DNA of 64,000 nt from Anodontia alba (lineage: Eukaryota > Mollusca > Bivalvia > Lucinida > Lucinidae), in NCBI GenBank assembly GCA_964016985.1, contig OZ024824.1, positions 43,244,660-43,308,659 of the forward strand, in the 5' to 3' direction. The notes beneath the pieces were generated by a model that saw nothing but the letters and a program-made list of their open reading frames with translations, was not told the origin of the DNA and ran no database searches. Shown here piece by piece: positions 19,281 to 31,600 of this stretch. Position 1 is the stretch's first letter; each line of letters opens with the position of its first letter. A program made the position numbers and the translations under genes.

Positions 19281-19898
19281 AAACAACGGTGTTTTTCCTT
19301 TTTTTTACTGTGTGTACAATCAATGAACGTTTATCAGGGTTATAGTATTTTTGCAGTCTGAATTTAAAATATATATATATTAATAGGAAGTGTATTCAAC
19401 GCTTGGCTTGCTTGGTAAAAACATCAGCCTCGGGGGTGGGGTGGGGGGAAGGTAACTTCCTATATTCCTATATATGACATAGTACGGATGTGCGTGTCGA
19501 ATGGCTCCCTTTTTCAGCACTGCCAGGTATATGATTGGCCCCCTTTGTTTTCAACAAAAAGTATATGAATGACCCGATTTTTCTGGATTCCTTTATAAAA
19601 GGCCCCATTTTTTTTTCTGACATCCTGGTATTTGCACATATCTTTTGCGCAGAGATTATTTGAGGCTGCTTGTTCTCTTAGTATTCAATGAATTGACTAC
19701 GATATTTGTCTAACTACCAGCAATAAATGGGTTAAAAAATCAAAGGGCAGTATATGAATAAGTCAACATTTCGGATGATCAAGTAGGCTATATGAATGGG
19801 CCCGTTTTTTCAAAGGCTAGGAATATGAATGGGGTAGGTTTTGAAATACTGACTCGCACACCCGTACCACAATTACCCCCAAGTTAACACCCCCCGCC

Positions 19899-19963
19899 CA
19901 CACACACACACACACACACACACACCGCCGCCGCCCCCCCCCCCCCCCCCACCCCCCACGCCC
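19899..19963. repeat. (CA)n followed by poly(C)
   Basis: A CA dinucleotide run at about 19899-19925 passes into CCG repeats and a C-rich run to 19963. The C run is prone to assembly error. Confidence 0.9.
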
Positions 19964-20466
19964 GAGACATCAGCAGACGACAGTTTTAAATATTCTTATT
20001 TTCCCAGAAAATAGCCCCGACACTTGGTGCAAATTGTCTCCTAGTCGGCATGAAATGTCGAAGCCTATTTTCTCAGAAAAAACAAAAATATCACCAATTT
20101 GTCATCTGCTGAATTTGCTTATAGTGGTACATATAAAGGCATGGGGTATAAAGCTTAGAAAGGCAGTTGGGGAAAATAAGGGTGATTATACTCTCAAATC
20201 ACATTTTATGCATTGCATGAATGTCAAGCCCTATTTTCTGGGACAAAAGAACACTTCAATCATTTGTCGTCTGGTAATTTCATTCTCATTGTCATTGCCA
20301 TTCGATCATGTATAACTGCCCTGGTATTACATGTATTTGTGACTCAATAATTTAGGTCAAATTTTAATGTACTTTCCCATTATCATAAAGCCAAAAATAG
20401 TCCCATGTGTATGTGTATTTTAAAGCGTCTGTGTATTTTTTGTTTGAAAGAGAAGAGAAAACAAAA

Positions 20467-20542
20467 ATGGGCGGTAAAGTTTCGTTTCCAATCATTCAAA
20501 TTCCAAAGGAAAGGATATTTCTAGTGACTGGAGCCAATACAG
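20467..20542 (+). CDS. SDR gene 1 exon 1
   Basis: This exon encodes the start methionine and MGGKVSFPIIQIPKERIF followed by LVTGANT, the first beta strand and the beginning of the TGxxxGxG motif. The donor is GTAATT at 20543, and the last glycine codon is split after its first base. Confidence 0.88.
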
Positions 20543-23500
20543 GTAATTATCCCTATTGTAACTTACTCATCTTTAGACATCTTTCCGAAAGTCGTTACCG
20601 TATTAGACCTTTCTACCGCACCGAGTGCTTTTCAAAAATACTTATAAAGAGATAAAAGTGTGGTAAAATATGTACCTACTTATACGAAGGGTACACTTTA
20701 AATAGATAAATAAATAAAAAAAAAAAAAAAAAAAAAAGATCAGCGAAGGACTTATCGAATGAAGCTCATGCGATGTGTTGTGTGTGCGTGCATGCATGCG
20801 TGTGTGCGTGATTATGCGTGTGTTTCTGGTTTTCTTTTTTTTTTTTCTTTTTTTTTTTCTTTCTTTTTTTTCTTTATAAAAGCATATGCTGTGGGTACAT
20901 TTGAATTGCATCGACAAGTTGATACCATTCAAATGGGTACTTACAACATTGCTGTAATCAAGAGATTACGGAATCGCGCTTATAGGGGTAGCTGCGGTTA
21001 TAAGGTCGAATACAATGTTGTTGTTATTTATTTATTTGTTTATTTATTTTGCATGGCTCTTTGCTCAGAAGTAAATTTGCAAAGTTGTGCATGATTCAAT
21101 GCAAAACTATGTGTCGTAACTACCTACTATGCATCAAACATTTTATTCTATTTATTTGTGAAAAAAAAAAAAAATGGAAATTTTCCATTTTTCCAACAGC
21201 AAAAATGGCTGGAAAATATGTAAAAATCGTAGGCAGTTTGGATGCAGTTTTTCAACAAGTTGTACTTTTTCATAATTTCTGCAAGTTTTCTCAGTATTGT
21301 TATGGAACATCAATGATTTAAAATCAGTGAAGCAAAAATGTTATCTATTTTTTTTTCCTCCAACAATCCAGTATACTACAGAAAAATATTTACCCAAAGT
21401 ATTTGGACTCTGATACCATACTTGTCCTAAAATTTGAAAAGTCCATTTGGCTTCGTGTAGATGTGTCTTACAGACTGCTGTGCGTGTGTGTGTGGCAAAC
21501 AGTGAAGACCCGGATCAGACCCCGCATTTTGCGGCATCTGATCTGTGTCTACACTGTTTGCCTAAGCCTGCCTGTCCGAATACTTAGGTTAAATGCGATA
21601 TGCTGTGTTGGTTTTGGTTTTTTAGTGTACTTTTTTTGTAGGTTTGGGGTATGAAGTGGCAAAATGGATAGCTATGATGGGTGGTACAGTGGTTATGGCT
21701 TGTAGATCGGAAGACAAAGCTATGGAGGTACAAGTATTAGGTTTCAAAAAAGCTTGGTCTACGCTTAGCACATAATAAGTATTCAGGCTGATTTTAATAT
21801 GGAATAGTCTTGTGTTCTTTTTATACAAATCTTAGCTAAATTGGCTAAATTCCTTTAAAAAAAAAAGTGGATTCGAGACGTCTAAATGAGCAGGTGGATT
21901 CGAGAGGTCTAAATGAGATGTCCCATTGGTCTCTACAAGAATGATAATTACATTAAAAAACAATTACAGCTAATTTTACTTCGCTTTTAAGGCTTACCTC
22001 ATCAAAACTAACATAAGTAACACTAACATCAGATTTTTGTCATGCTGTCCCGGGAATGCAGTACCAATGCATCCACCCACTTTAAAAGTGAAATTGTCAA
22101 TATTAATGTATTTCCCATAACATTTGATAAAGTGCAACAATGGTAACCTTTTAGAATATCTACATACATGTGGTGTGCCGAAACTGCATGTGAATGTAAT
22201 ACACCTGTATATGTATTTGTATTTTTTTTTTTTTTTTTTTTTTCATAAATATTATTCTATTATATTTCATGGTACAGCTAGTCCCGAGTTTTACTTGTAG
22301 ACAACAAGCATAAGGTCAATGATATATTGTGGATCAATAATGGATCGCATCCGTGTCTCTCCCCAACTCTGTATTGTCTACGTAGACAATTATCTTTGCA
22401 CATGGATGCTTGGTGTATTCCCTTAAGACCCGCATATTTAACATTTTAACTATAATATTTCTCTGTAGAACTGACTGTGTGAATGCAGACATTTAAACCA
22501 GTATGCATTCTGCTTTTCAGAACTGGCCAGAGGAAAACTGGATACACTTTATAGCTTTCCAGCATTTTTGTTACAAGGATACTACTTTTGAGACTTACTT
22601 TGAGAACACCTGTTCCCATATGAAAATGGTCTACTTTAAAAAGAAAGCATTTGCTCATCTTGTTGATAAATTCTTTCCCTAAAGGGTAGACTCCTTTTCA
22701 GACGGAAGCAAACTTAACAGAGTTAACTCCCGTGAAAGTATACATATTCACCTTGATAACTGAGCTTCGTCAGTAGTAAAGATATCTTCGGGCGTTTTCG
22801 GAATGTGCAGATTTTTATCTTTCTGCGCATCCGCAGTGTTTCAACAGATCATTTGCTTTCCATTGACACAATCTATAGTATCTAATGATTCAGCAAGCGG
22901 ACACAGAAGCACCTGAATAGACTGCATTGATACACAGGCAGGTCTGGGTCTCGCTACTTGTATATACAGTCGACTGTCGTTATCTCGACCTCACTTATCT
23001 CGAAAACCCGCTTATCTCGAAGTGAAAATCTGGTCCCTGTGTAAACACGAAAGTCTAACGACAGATAAATATTGGGGGAAAAAGGGAGAAATTGCAATTC
23101 TCTTTTCTTCAATATTTTCAATATATCTAATTTCAGGAGTCAAATTACATATTTCCTATTGAAATGTGGTTGTTCGATATATTTTTTCCTCAATTCTGCA
23201 AATTTTATAAGTCGAGGTACGGATAACTCGAAATATTTTAGAGAGTCCCTTGGACATCGAGATAACGAAAGTCGACTGTACATCTACATTAAAGACAGAT
23301 GCCTCTAAAATAAGAGGCTAAACATCTCGCGGTGGAACTGTAGAAGCCAGGGCCCGTTCAAAGCTAACGACGTCGTTAGTTAACGATTCGTTAAAATTTA
23401 TATCGGGTGATACGCAAATACGCTGAAATTTTTTGCTGAAAAAATGTGAGTAGCTTTTGCAATGCAAAAGCTACTCACATTTTTTCAGCAAAAAATATCA

Positions 23501-23728
23501 GAATATTGTATATTGAATCCGCTAAAACAGTTAACGAAATGACCCTTAACTAACTCGTTAAGCTAACGACGCTTTGAACAACTGGACCCATATTGCTTAT
23601 GTTACGGCTCAGATTTTTACGGGAATTAATACATCTTCAAGGGCAATAACTCTGACATGGACATACTTGCCGTCCTTTTTTTTTGGCGTTTCACTGATAC
23701 TCTGTAAGAGTATTAGAACCCCCCCCCC

Positions 23729-23791
<63 letters not shown>

Positions 23792-25292
23792 ACGTTGCAA
23801 TTACTACTCTGTAAGAATTGCCCTCATTTTTGAAATGTCGCAGTATCTAGGCTTGTAATTTCACGTCTGCAAATGATTTCTTTCCTATAGGAGTTTCCCT
23901 CGTTTTTGAAAATATTTTAACTACTATCTGCCTGTCTACAAAAGTTGTCTCTCTTGTCAAAATGGTGGCAGAATCTTTCAGGTGTAGTCATTACTTTTAA
24001 TGGAAATATAGGTTCAAAGAGAATATACTGGATATATTCGATAGTTTTACGAAGGAGACAACTTTTACAACTTCATGTTTGCTTTCCTGCACACCAAGTC
24101 CCTTCTCAAAAGAGATGACAGATTTACCCATAAAGGCTCCATATTCCTCATGAATAGACATATTATTATCCAAGAAAGGTTTAATAAATTGAGCCAGCGC
24201 ATGACAAAACCTACAATAAGACCTGTGAGACAAGCAAAGACTCAGATCAGCCTGTACATCCACCCAGTATGACAAGAGTTCTTTGGATAGCCCGAAGACT
24301 GTAAAAAGTACATGCGACCAGCGAAGACTCTGATCAGCCTGCGCATATGCGCAGGCTGATCTGAGTCTTCGCTGGTCGCACACGTAAAAATGTCTGCTTT
24401 TGAGGAATATTGGGCCTTTCAAGTAGATAGTTTACTCCTTTTTGAAGCAAATTCTTTTCTTTAAGAGCAGACTGTTTTCGCTAAATGACCATTAATGTTC
24501 GCGCATGTCCCGGCGATACATTTTGTCATGCCGCGTATAAGTTCACAACAAGACAAAACATTTATACGTAAACGTCTAAGTACCGGCGCAAATTTTGTTC
24601 ATGTTTACATAGAGACATGGGACAAGGGTATACTATAGTTAGTAATAAATTTTCAATGTAACAGGTAAAAAAGAACAACAATGTGATTCTTTAATGTTTG
24701 CTTTTATTAAGCTTTAAGAAATGTTTTGATTGAAATGAAAATAAAATAGACATTAATCTGCTTATAACACAGTTTGTTTTAAGATTATTGTTATATTTGC
24801 CGGGATCGTCACAAACCGACGTCCCGGCAAATATAAAACGTCCTTAGTGAGCTAATCGAATAATTTACCATATGTAAAAATCCAAAGCTATATTATGAGA
24901 CCGGCGTGATTCGCGCGCCGGTCAATGAAGCAGCGACATATCTTCATCCACAATGAAGTGAGCCGCGTTTGGACAAAATCTGACCGAGACATATGCGAAA
25001 AGCGCATGTTCAAACGAGAGGGCTTCAGAACATGCGCAGTTCGCATATGCACATGCACTTCACCACCCGAGCATCCGTATTTCGACTACTGTGCTTTCGA
25101 CGTCTTTCGGAAAGATGTTTTTTTATTCGGCGTTTTATTCTAAATGGAAAATTCTATATCTTGTCAGAAACCATTTGCCATTTCTGTTTCTATGCTTTGG
25201 TTTCAATTATTTACCGCAAAATAAGTTTTATGACAAAAAAAGAAAAGGGTCTGACCTACTAAGCAATTTCTATAGTAAATTGGATTTCTTGA

Positions 25293-25327
<35 letters not shown>

Positions 25328-25568
25328 AATTAGTTTTTGATTTTCTCCAAAGATTTTAAATTATTGATGTTCCATAACAATATTTTGAAAATTTCAAAAA
25401 TTTTGAACAAGTGGAACTCGTTACTTGCACCCAAACTACCTACCCTATCGAGTTTTGCATATTTTGCCACTCTTTTTACTACGTGAAAAATGAAAATATT
25501 CCATTTATTTTAAAACGAATGACTAGAATTAAAAACAAATGTGCATAGGTACGTACGCAATAAGCCAG

Positions 25569-25606
<38 letters not shown>

Positions 25607-28600
25607 GAAAGATGTCGAAAGGAGAAGAAACTATATCTGGACCAATTAGGTTTTAAAATGTCCATTGTCATTACGAAAACACGCCTATTCAAATATATTA
25701 AAAATTTCACCTCCAAAAACCGAAAATTTTCAGATAAAAACTCATATTTTTCATATTTCTGCTCAAAACATAGATTGTAGGTACTCGTTAGAACCGCCTC
25801 GACGACGAGGCGTTTCTAACGAGTACCCACAATCTATTTTTTGAGCAGAAATAAGAAAATTAATGTATACCCCTGTAAACCCCAGTTTTACTATATAAAA
25901 GTGGGGTTTAAGGGGGTCAAAATTATATACTAGGCATGTTTTCGTGATGTGCACTTCTCATTGTGCGTGTCGCGTTGCCCATGCCCTGTGCGCAGATAAA
26001 ACGTTACCTGCAAATTAATACCAACGTTTTTTTTCTATTTCTTTGGTGAATCTAAGACTGTTATGAACTTTCAGGCAATGCGAAAAATGAATAAAGAATA
26101 CAAGGAACTTAAAGAAAAAGGGACTGAAGGCCTGGCGGATCTGGAAGAACTAAATCTTGAGTTTATGCAATTAGATCTTTCCTCTTTTCAATCTACTAAA
26201 GATTTCGTTGAAGCGTTTAAAACGTCTGGTCGCCAGTTACACGTGCTAGTCTGTAATGCAGGAGTCTGCAAAGCGAAATATGGTAAGAAATCAGAGGTTG
26301 TGTAAAATTTAAATTTGATAAAGGATGAGTTGTTGAAGTTTTATTGATAGTTGCTCTGTCAAAAACATTAGAGGTGCAGATAGAATATAATGTACACTGC
26401 ATTCGTTCAAGCCGAGCATGAACACTTCAGGTTCTATTAGGGATTAATGCCGCAGAAGCTTGAAATTATAGTTTTAGTCCTATGTAAAATGTACACATCA
26501 AAGCAAGGCTACAGATGTCATTTTTTAACCAAAAGTATTTACATTTTCTGATTTCTCCATCAAACATACGTTGTGGGTGCTCAGTAGAAGCTAGTCTAAA
26601 ACTACAAGTAAATAGGATAACAGGTTATTGGTTAGTTTTAAATTTCGAGCCGTCAGGCGAGAAATTTGAAGCTTAGGCGTAAAAAAAATAGCTGTGTTTC
26701 CACTAACGCGATCGACCCTGATTCAAACACCTGACTGCTATTTTTTATCAGTAAAAATGCAAAATAAAAAAGTAAAGCACCGACTCTTAACAAAATACCT
26801 GCATTTTTCATACAATTACAGACCCGACACTGTTCTTTTCTGGAGAAAAAAAAAATAGAAAAATAAAAAAAAAAAGTTTCTCCAACCTATCGACCAGTTT
26901 TTTTTTTTGTTTTTTTTGTTTGTTTTTTTTTTTTTGTTTTTTGTTGTTTTTTTTTTCAGCATGTTAGTGGAAACACAGCTAATTTTTTACGCCTTACCAA
27001 CAACCAATTTGTCACAATAATTATCATGACCATATCTCACAGATGACAAAATAAGAAGACTGACCACAGTGCACACTGATCATGTATTTAATCAAGTGTA
27101 TCACATTTCATTTAATGGCTTATATCACGATAGCCGTAAACTTATTGACGTAATGACGACAGAGAATAAAAATATAGAAATTCATAGGCAGCACCTATGA
27201 TGAAATATTATATGTGCAGTTTACGGGGTACCACATTTGAACCAAATCATACTAAAAGGGGACAGTTGTGTTATATGCGAAAAGAGAAGACACGGACTTG
27301 TCTGCACATGTATATCTTCACATGTGTTAAGCGTGTGTTGTTTATTCTTCAATATATTATACAGTTCAGTTCTTCAGTGAGTGGAGGCCCTATATGAATG
27401 AGCGGATGGGTTGACTGACTAGGGACTTCGTTGACCAAATAGATGATGGTGTCGTTTCTGTAATGACACGATTTGTATAATGTTAAAATACTGCTATAGA
27501 ACTGTAAATATATGATTTGTTCGTCGCTCCCCATGCATTCCTATGATGTAAACCGAGAGTAATAAACAAATTTGAATTTGTAGTTTGTTTGTGTTGAGGT
27601 TTTACGGCCCAGTCAATCCAATGGGGTCATGTCGAGCGCGGTCAGTTTTCCTAACCACACGTTTACTGGGCAGGCTTAGTCCTCTAAGCGGTTAACCAGT
27701 ATTGTACACATTTTTTCATCAGAAACTGACAACTGCCCTTCTTGAATCGGCGGAAGGGAGAGAATGACCGTAGAAAATATTCCATGATCAATCTCCACGA
27801 AAGAATGTTGCCGACCTCGGCGGGGGATGAACCCGCGACCTCCTGGTCTCCAGTCGGACGGCGCATCCAACTGAGCCACTGAGGCCAATTGAATTTGTAG
27901 TTATAACAGGTATTTCAAATGATTGTCTTTTTCTTTTCATTTTACCAAAGAGAAAACGGAGGATGGCTTTGAATCACAGCTTCAAGTAAGTACCAAGCAG
28001 TTTCAGGGGAGAAAACTGCCAACATTGTTTTGCCCCCTTTCTGAAAAGGGATCTTCTTGGAATCTCGGTTTCATCGAGACTCTTCGTTTACCATCAACGT
28101 AGTTTGACGGGCTACACACCCCACCCCATTAGCACCGCCTTAAGCAGAACTTGGTTTTCCAGTATACAAGAACAAGCTCAGTGATCCCAAGGAGATTAAT
28201 CTATAACAGCTGAACTATAATGAAATAGTTAAACCACTAGCTAAAACGACAACTTCCATCCTCCACAAGCGAGGTAATCACAAAGATAAAAAGAACACAA
28301 CAAACACAAGAAAAAAGCTATTAACATAATATAACAAAAGTAACTCCGCAGCCAAAAACCAAAAAGTAATACAAAGAACGAACAATGTCAGAACGGCGAA
28401 ATGATAGATATAAAACAAAAATATTGAAATCCACTTCGAAGACGAATTTCTGTTCTCTCTTTTAAGTAGAGGACCCATTATTTATTACGTTGAGATAAAT
28501 ATGACTGAGATTTGAGAATGTTTTTAGATTTCATGAATTAAAGCTATTTTCGCCGGTTCATATAATAGGCTTTTCTGTATGACTTCTATTTGAACAATGG

Positions 28601-31600
28601 TTAGGTTCAATTCACAGATAGAAGTCCACTTTTGAAACTCAGGAGTGAAAGGGTTAACGTTTAATTTGCAGGTTAATTACCTCGGACACTTTCTTCTTAT
28701 CGGCCGGCTCCTTCAAGTGATGAAAAAGAGTGATGGTGATGATAAACGAATAGTTCTGGTTTCTAGTGACATGCATAGATGGGCAAAATATGATGGGAGT
28801 GATATAAACTACAGCGAAGATCCAAGAAAATATTCTATGTATAATTGTTATGGCAGGTCAAAATTATACCAGGTAGAGTTCCATTTTACGGTCATGTTGA
28901 ATTTAAGATTGAGACTCAACGTCAGAAAAAGTATTTTCGGCCATGTACGCCCAGCGAAGATTCAGATCAGCCTGCGCATGCATAGTCTGATCAGAAACTT
29001 CACTGGGCCTATTTGGGATAGCCAAGGATGCAAAGTTTCTTCATGCAGACAGCGAAGACACTGACATAAGTTGCATGCTATTTTTACAAAACACTCCAAA
29101 AGGAGCATCTGTCTATTAAGGCCGTTAAACAACGAATGATTCCACCGTAGAAGCAAGAAAAGAATTTATAGCAATCACTGCGCTTCTAACACCTCTCTCC
29201 GGTCATTCACAACATATGTGAAAATGGATTTTAAGAGGAATGACTTTAGAAAGCAATGAACACAAGCACAACAAATGAAAATAGCTGGTGTTGAAGATTT
29301 CTGGATCAGATGAAATAGTTTCAGCCATTTAGGTCTCATAAGTGAGACTGGACAGCTATCATATAATTTTAGCAGTTTGAATTAAAACTTGAAGAACAAA
29401 AACAAATACTTAACAGAACAGCGACGTTAGTGAATACTGCACTGCAGGATAGGTTTGCTATATACTTTGACACAGTTTTAAGTAAAAGTAGTTCTGGCCC
29501 CAAGGTTATAAAATATTTTTTGGTTCAACTCAGCTGAGCATGAAATATTCTTTGCTAAGAAATATGTTTTCTAACGTTGGGGCCTGTTCTCAAATTAGCT
29601 AGACTAACGGAAAGGAAATGAATTCGCATTGTAAGTAAAGCTCTATCTGTTGGAAAAAAGTGAATAAACAACAAAAAACAAATATGTTACAATTAGTCTG
29701 AATCTATACATAAGAGAACTAATGGTTATCATATGTCGAGACATATTATTCAGATTAAGAAGTGCTCTTCCATTTTTTTTAGATTATGCAAATGCACTGT
29801 TTACGACGTCGACTGAGAAGCACAAATATATCTACAACCTGTGTAAATCCGGGTTTGGTTGATACAGAAATAGTGAGAGACTATAAAGATTCAAAATCGA
29901 CGGACGTCTTACGGGGCATATGTCGCTTTATAGGTAATGACAATATTTGGATTGCAATAGTTTAATAATATTAGGTCAGTCGAACGACGCGTGTATTAAA
30001 AATCTATAAAGGTGGCATTGGAAACAAAGAATACAAAAAGGAACGAAAATCGGACACTCGGATTTTATCAAGTCTCTTCATGGGCAGCACTGTAGTTTGC
30101 GCCCCCACTCCTAGCACCGGCTTAAACGGTATTCGATTGTCAAAGCAATCAGAATGGACTCAATGAGCTCTTAGGAAATGGAAATATAATCGGCACTATA
30201 ATGAAGTACGGTGATATGTTTTACGGTCAACACATGGCTCTTGACACCGCCTGCAGTAAAGTAAAATAAAAAATCTAAAATGTTGCCTTTGGAAACAAAG
30301 AACGCACAATCGAACGAAAATCTTAGATTTGGTTTTATTACGTTTCTTCATGAACATCACTATATTTTACGAGGCTACATATACGCACCATAGCATCAGC
30401 CAAAGATAACTGTCGCTTTATAGGTCATGATAACATTAAGATTGCAGCAACGTCCTTAGGGGTATAAAATATAAGTGAAGATATCCAGGAAATGCCACAG
30501 TCTCGAAGCAATTGTCAATGCAATTTCTGCAGATAAAATAATAACAACATTGAATAAGTCGCTTTATAGACAATGCTATGTGGATTGCAGCTGATTTTTA
30601 TGTTAAGTCAATCGAACGACGTCCTTATGGGTATATGTCGCTTTATAGGTAATGATAACATTTGCATTGCAGCAGATTTTTTTTATGCATATATATTTGG
30701 TCAGTCGAACGACGTTCTTAGGGGTATTAGTCGCTTCAAAGCGAATCATGATATTTAGATTGCGGTAGAGTTTTTTTTTAATACTGGGTCACTCGAACTA
30801 CGTTTTAGGGGTATATGTTGTTTTATAAGTAAAGAAAACATTTGGATAACTTTATAAGTAATGATATCATTTAAATCATCACGAAAACATACCTATATAA
30901 TTTTGACCCCCTTAAACCCCACTTTTATATAGTAAAACTGGGGTTTACAGGGATATACATTATTTTTCTTATTTCTATTCAAAAACATAGATTGTGGGTA
31001 CTCGTTAGAACCGCCTCGTCGAGGCGGTTCTAACGAGTACCCACAATGTATGTTTTGAGCAGAAATATGAAAAGTATCAGAATTTTTTGTCTGAAAATTT
31101 TCATTATTTTGGTGGTGAAATTTTCAATACATTTGAATAGGCGTGTTTTCGTGATGTATGCCTAAACTAACAAAGGAGACAAAACACGAAAATAATCCCA
31201 CCACAAGCAGTCACAGAACCACCGCCTAAGAAGGGTCAGTAGTATAAATAAGTTTTACTAGTCCAATTGAGTAAGTGCCCCAACGTGTTCAGAATGTTAG
31301 GTTTAATTGATATATTTATTTATATTGATTCATTGGCTATATTCAGGAATGATGCGTACACCTCTAGAGGGAGCCAACAGTATTATCTACGCTGCTATCA
31401 ATCCGGAATTGAACGGAGTTAGTGGAATTTATTTTAAAGATTGTAAGGATACGTACACCACAGCAGCAGCAAGGTATATAATGCTTTATAAGTTTTAACA
31501 GCAATCAGTCCACACAGACGCCTGGGTAAAATGACATCTTTATGTCATCACCATTGATAAAGGTGCATTTTCAACCATTAAGTTTTGACGTTATCATTAT

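Larger units (their letters stand above)
12718..20466. other. Intergenic region between NUP37 and SDR gene 1
   Basis: No exon was recognised. The region is mostly mobile-element DNA, annotated individually. Sequence at 13300-14120, 15000-15870 and 19280-19890 shows nothing I can name apart from base-composition bias. Confidence 0.65.
20543..26074 (+). other. SDR gene 1 introns 1 and 2
   Basis: The introns contain poly(A)/T-rich tracts (20718-20738, 20830-20873, 22225-22243), a reversed partial repeat (21140-21330), the GCAAACAGTG hairpin (21491-21567), MITEs at 22977 and 23350, a CA tract at 23730, MITE debris at 24189-24385, the 25085-25625 repeat and a foldback MITE at 25669. The stretches 21850-22950 and 24400-25080 show nothing nameable. 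Confidence 0.6.

Noticed and set aside
23574..23858. Coding potential near the CA repeat
   Set aside because: The frame depends on the microsatellite and MITE ends; no splice or homology support.
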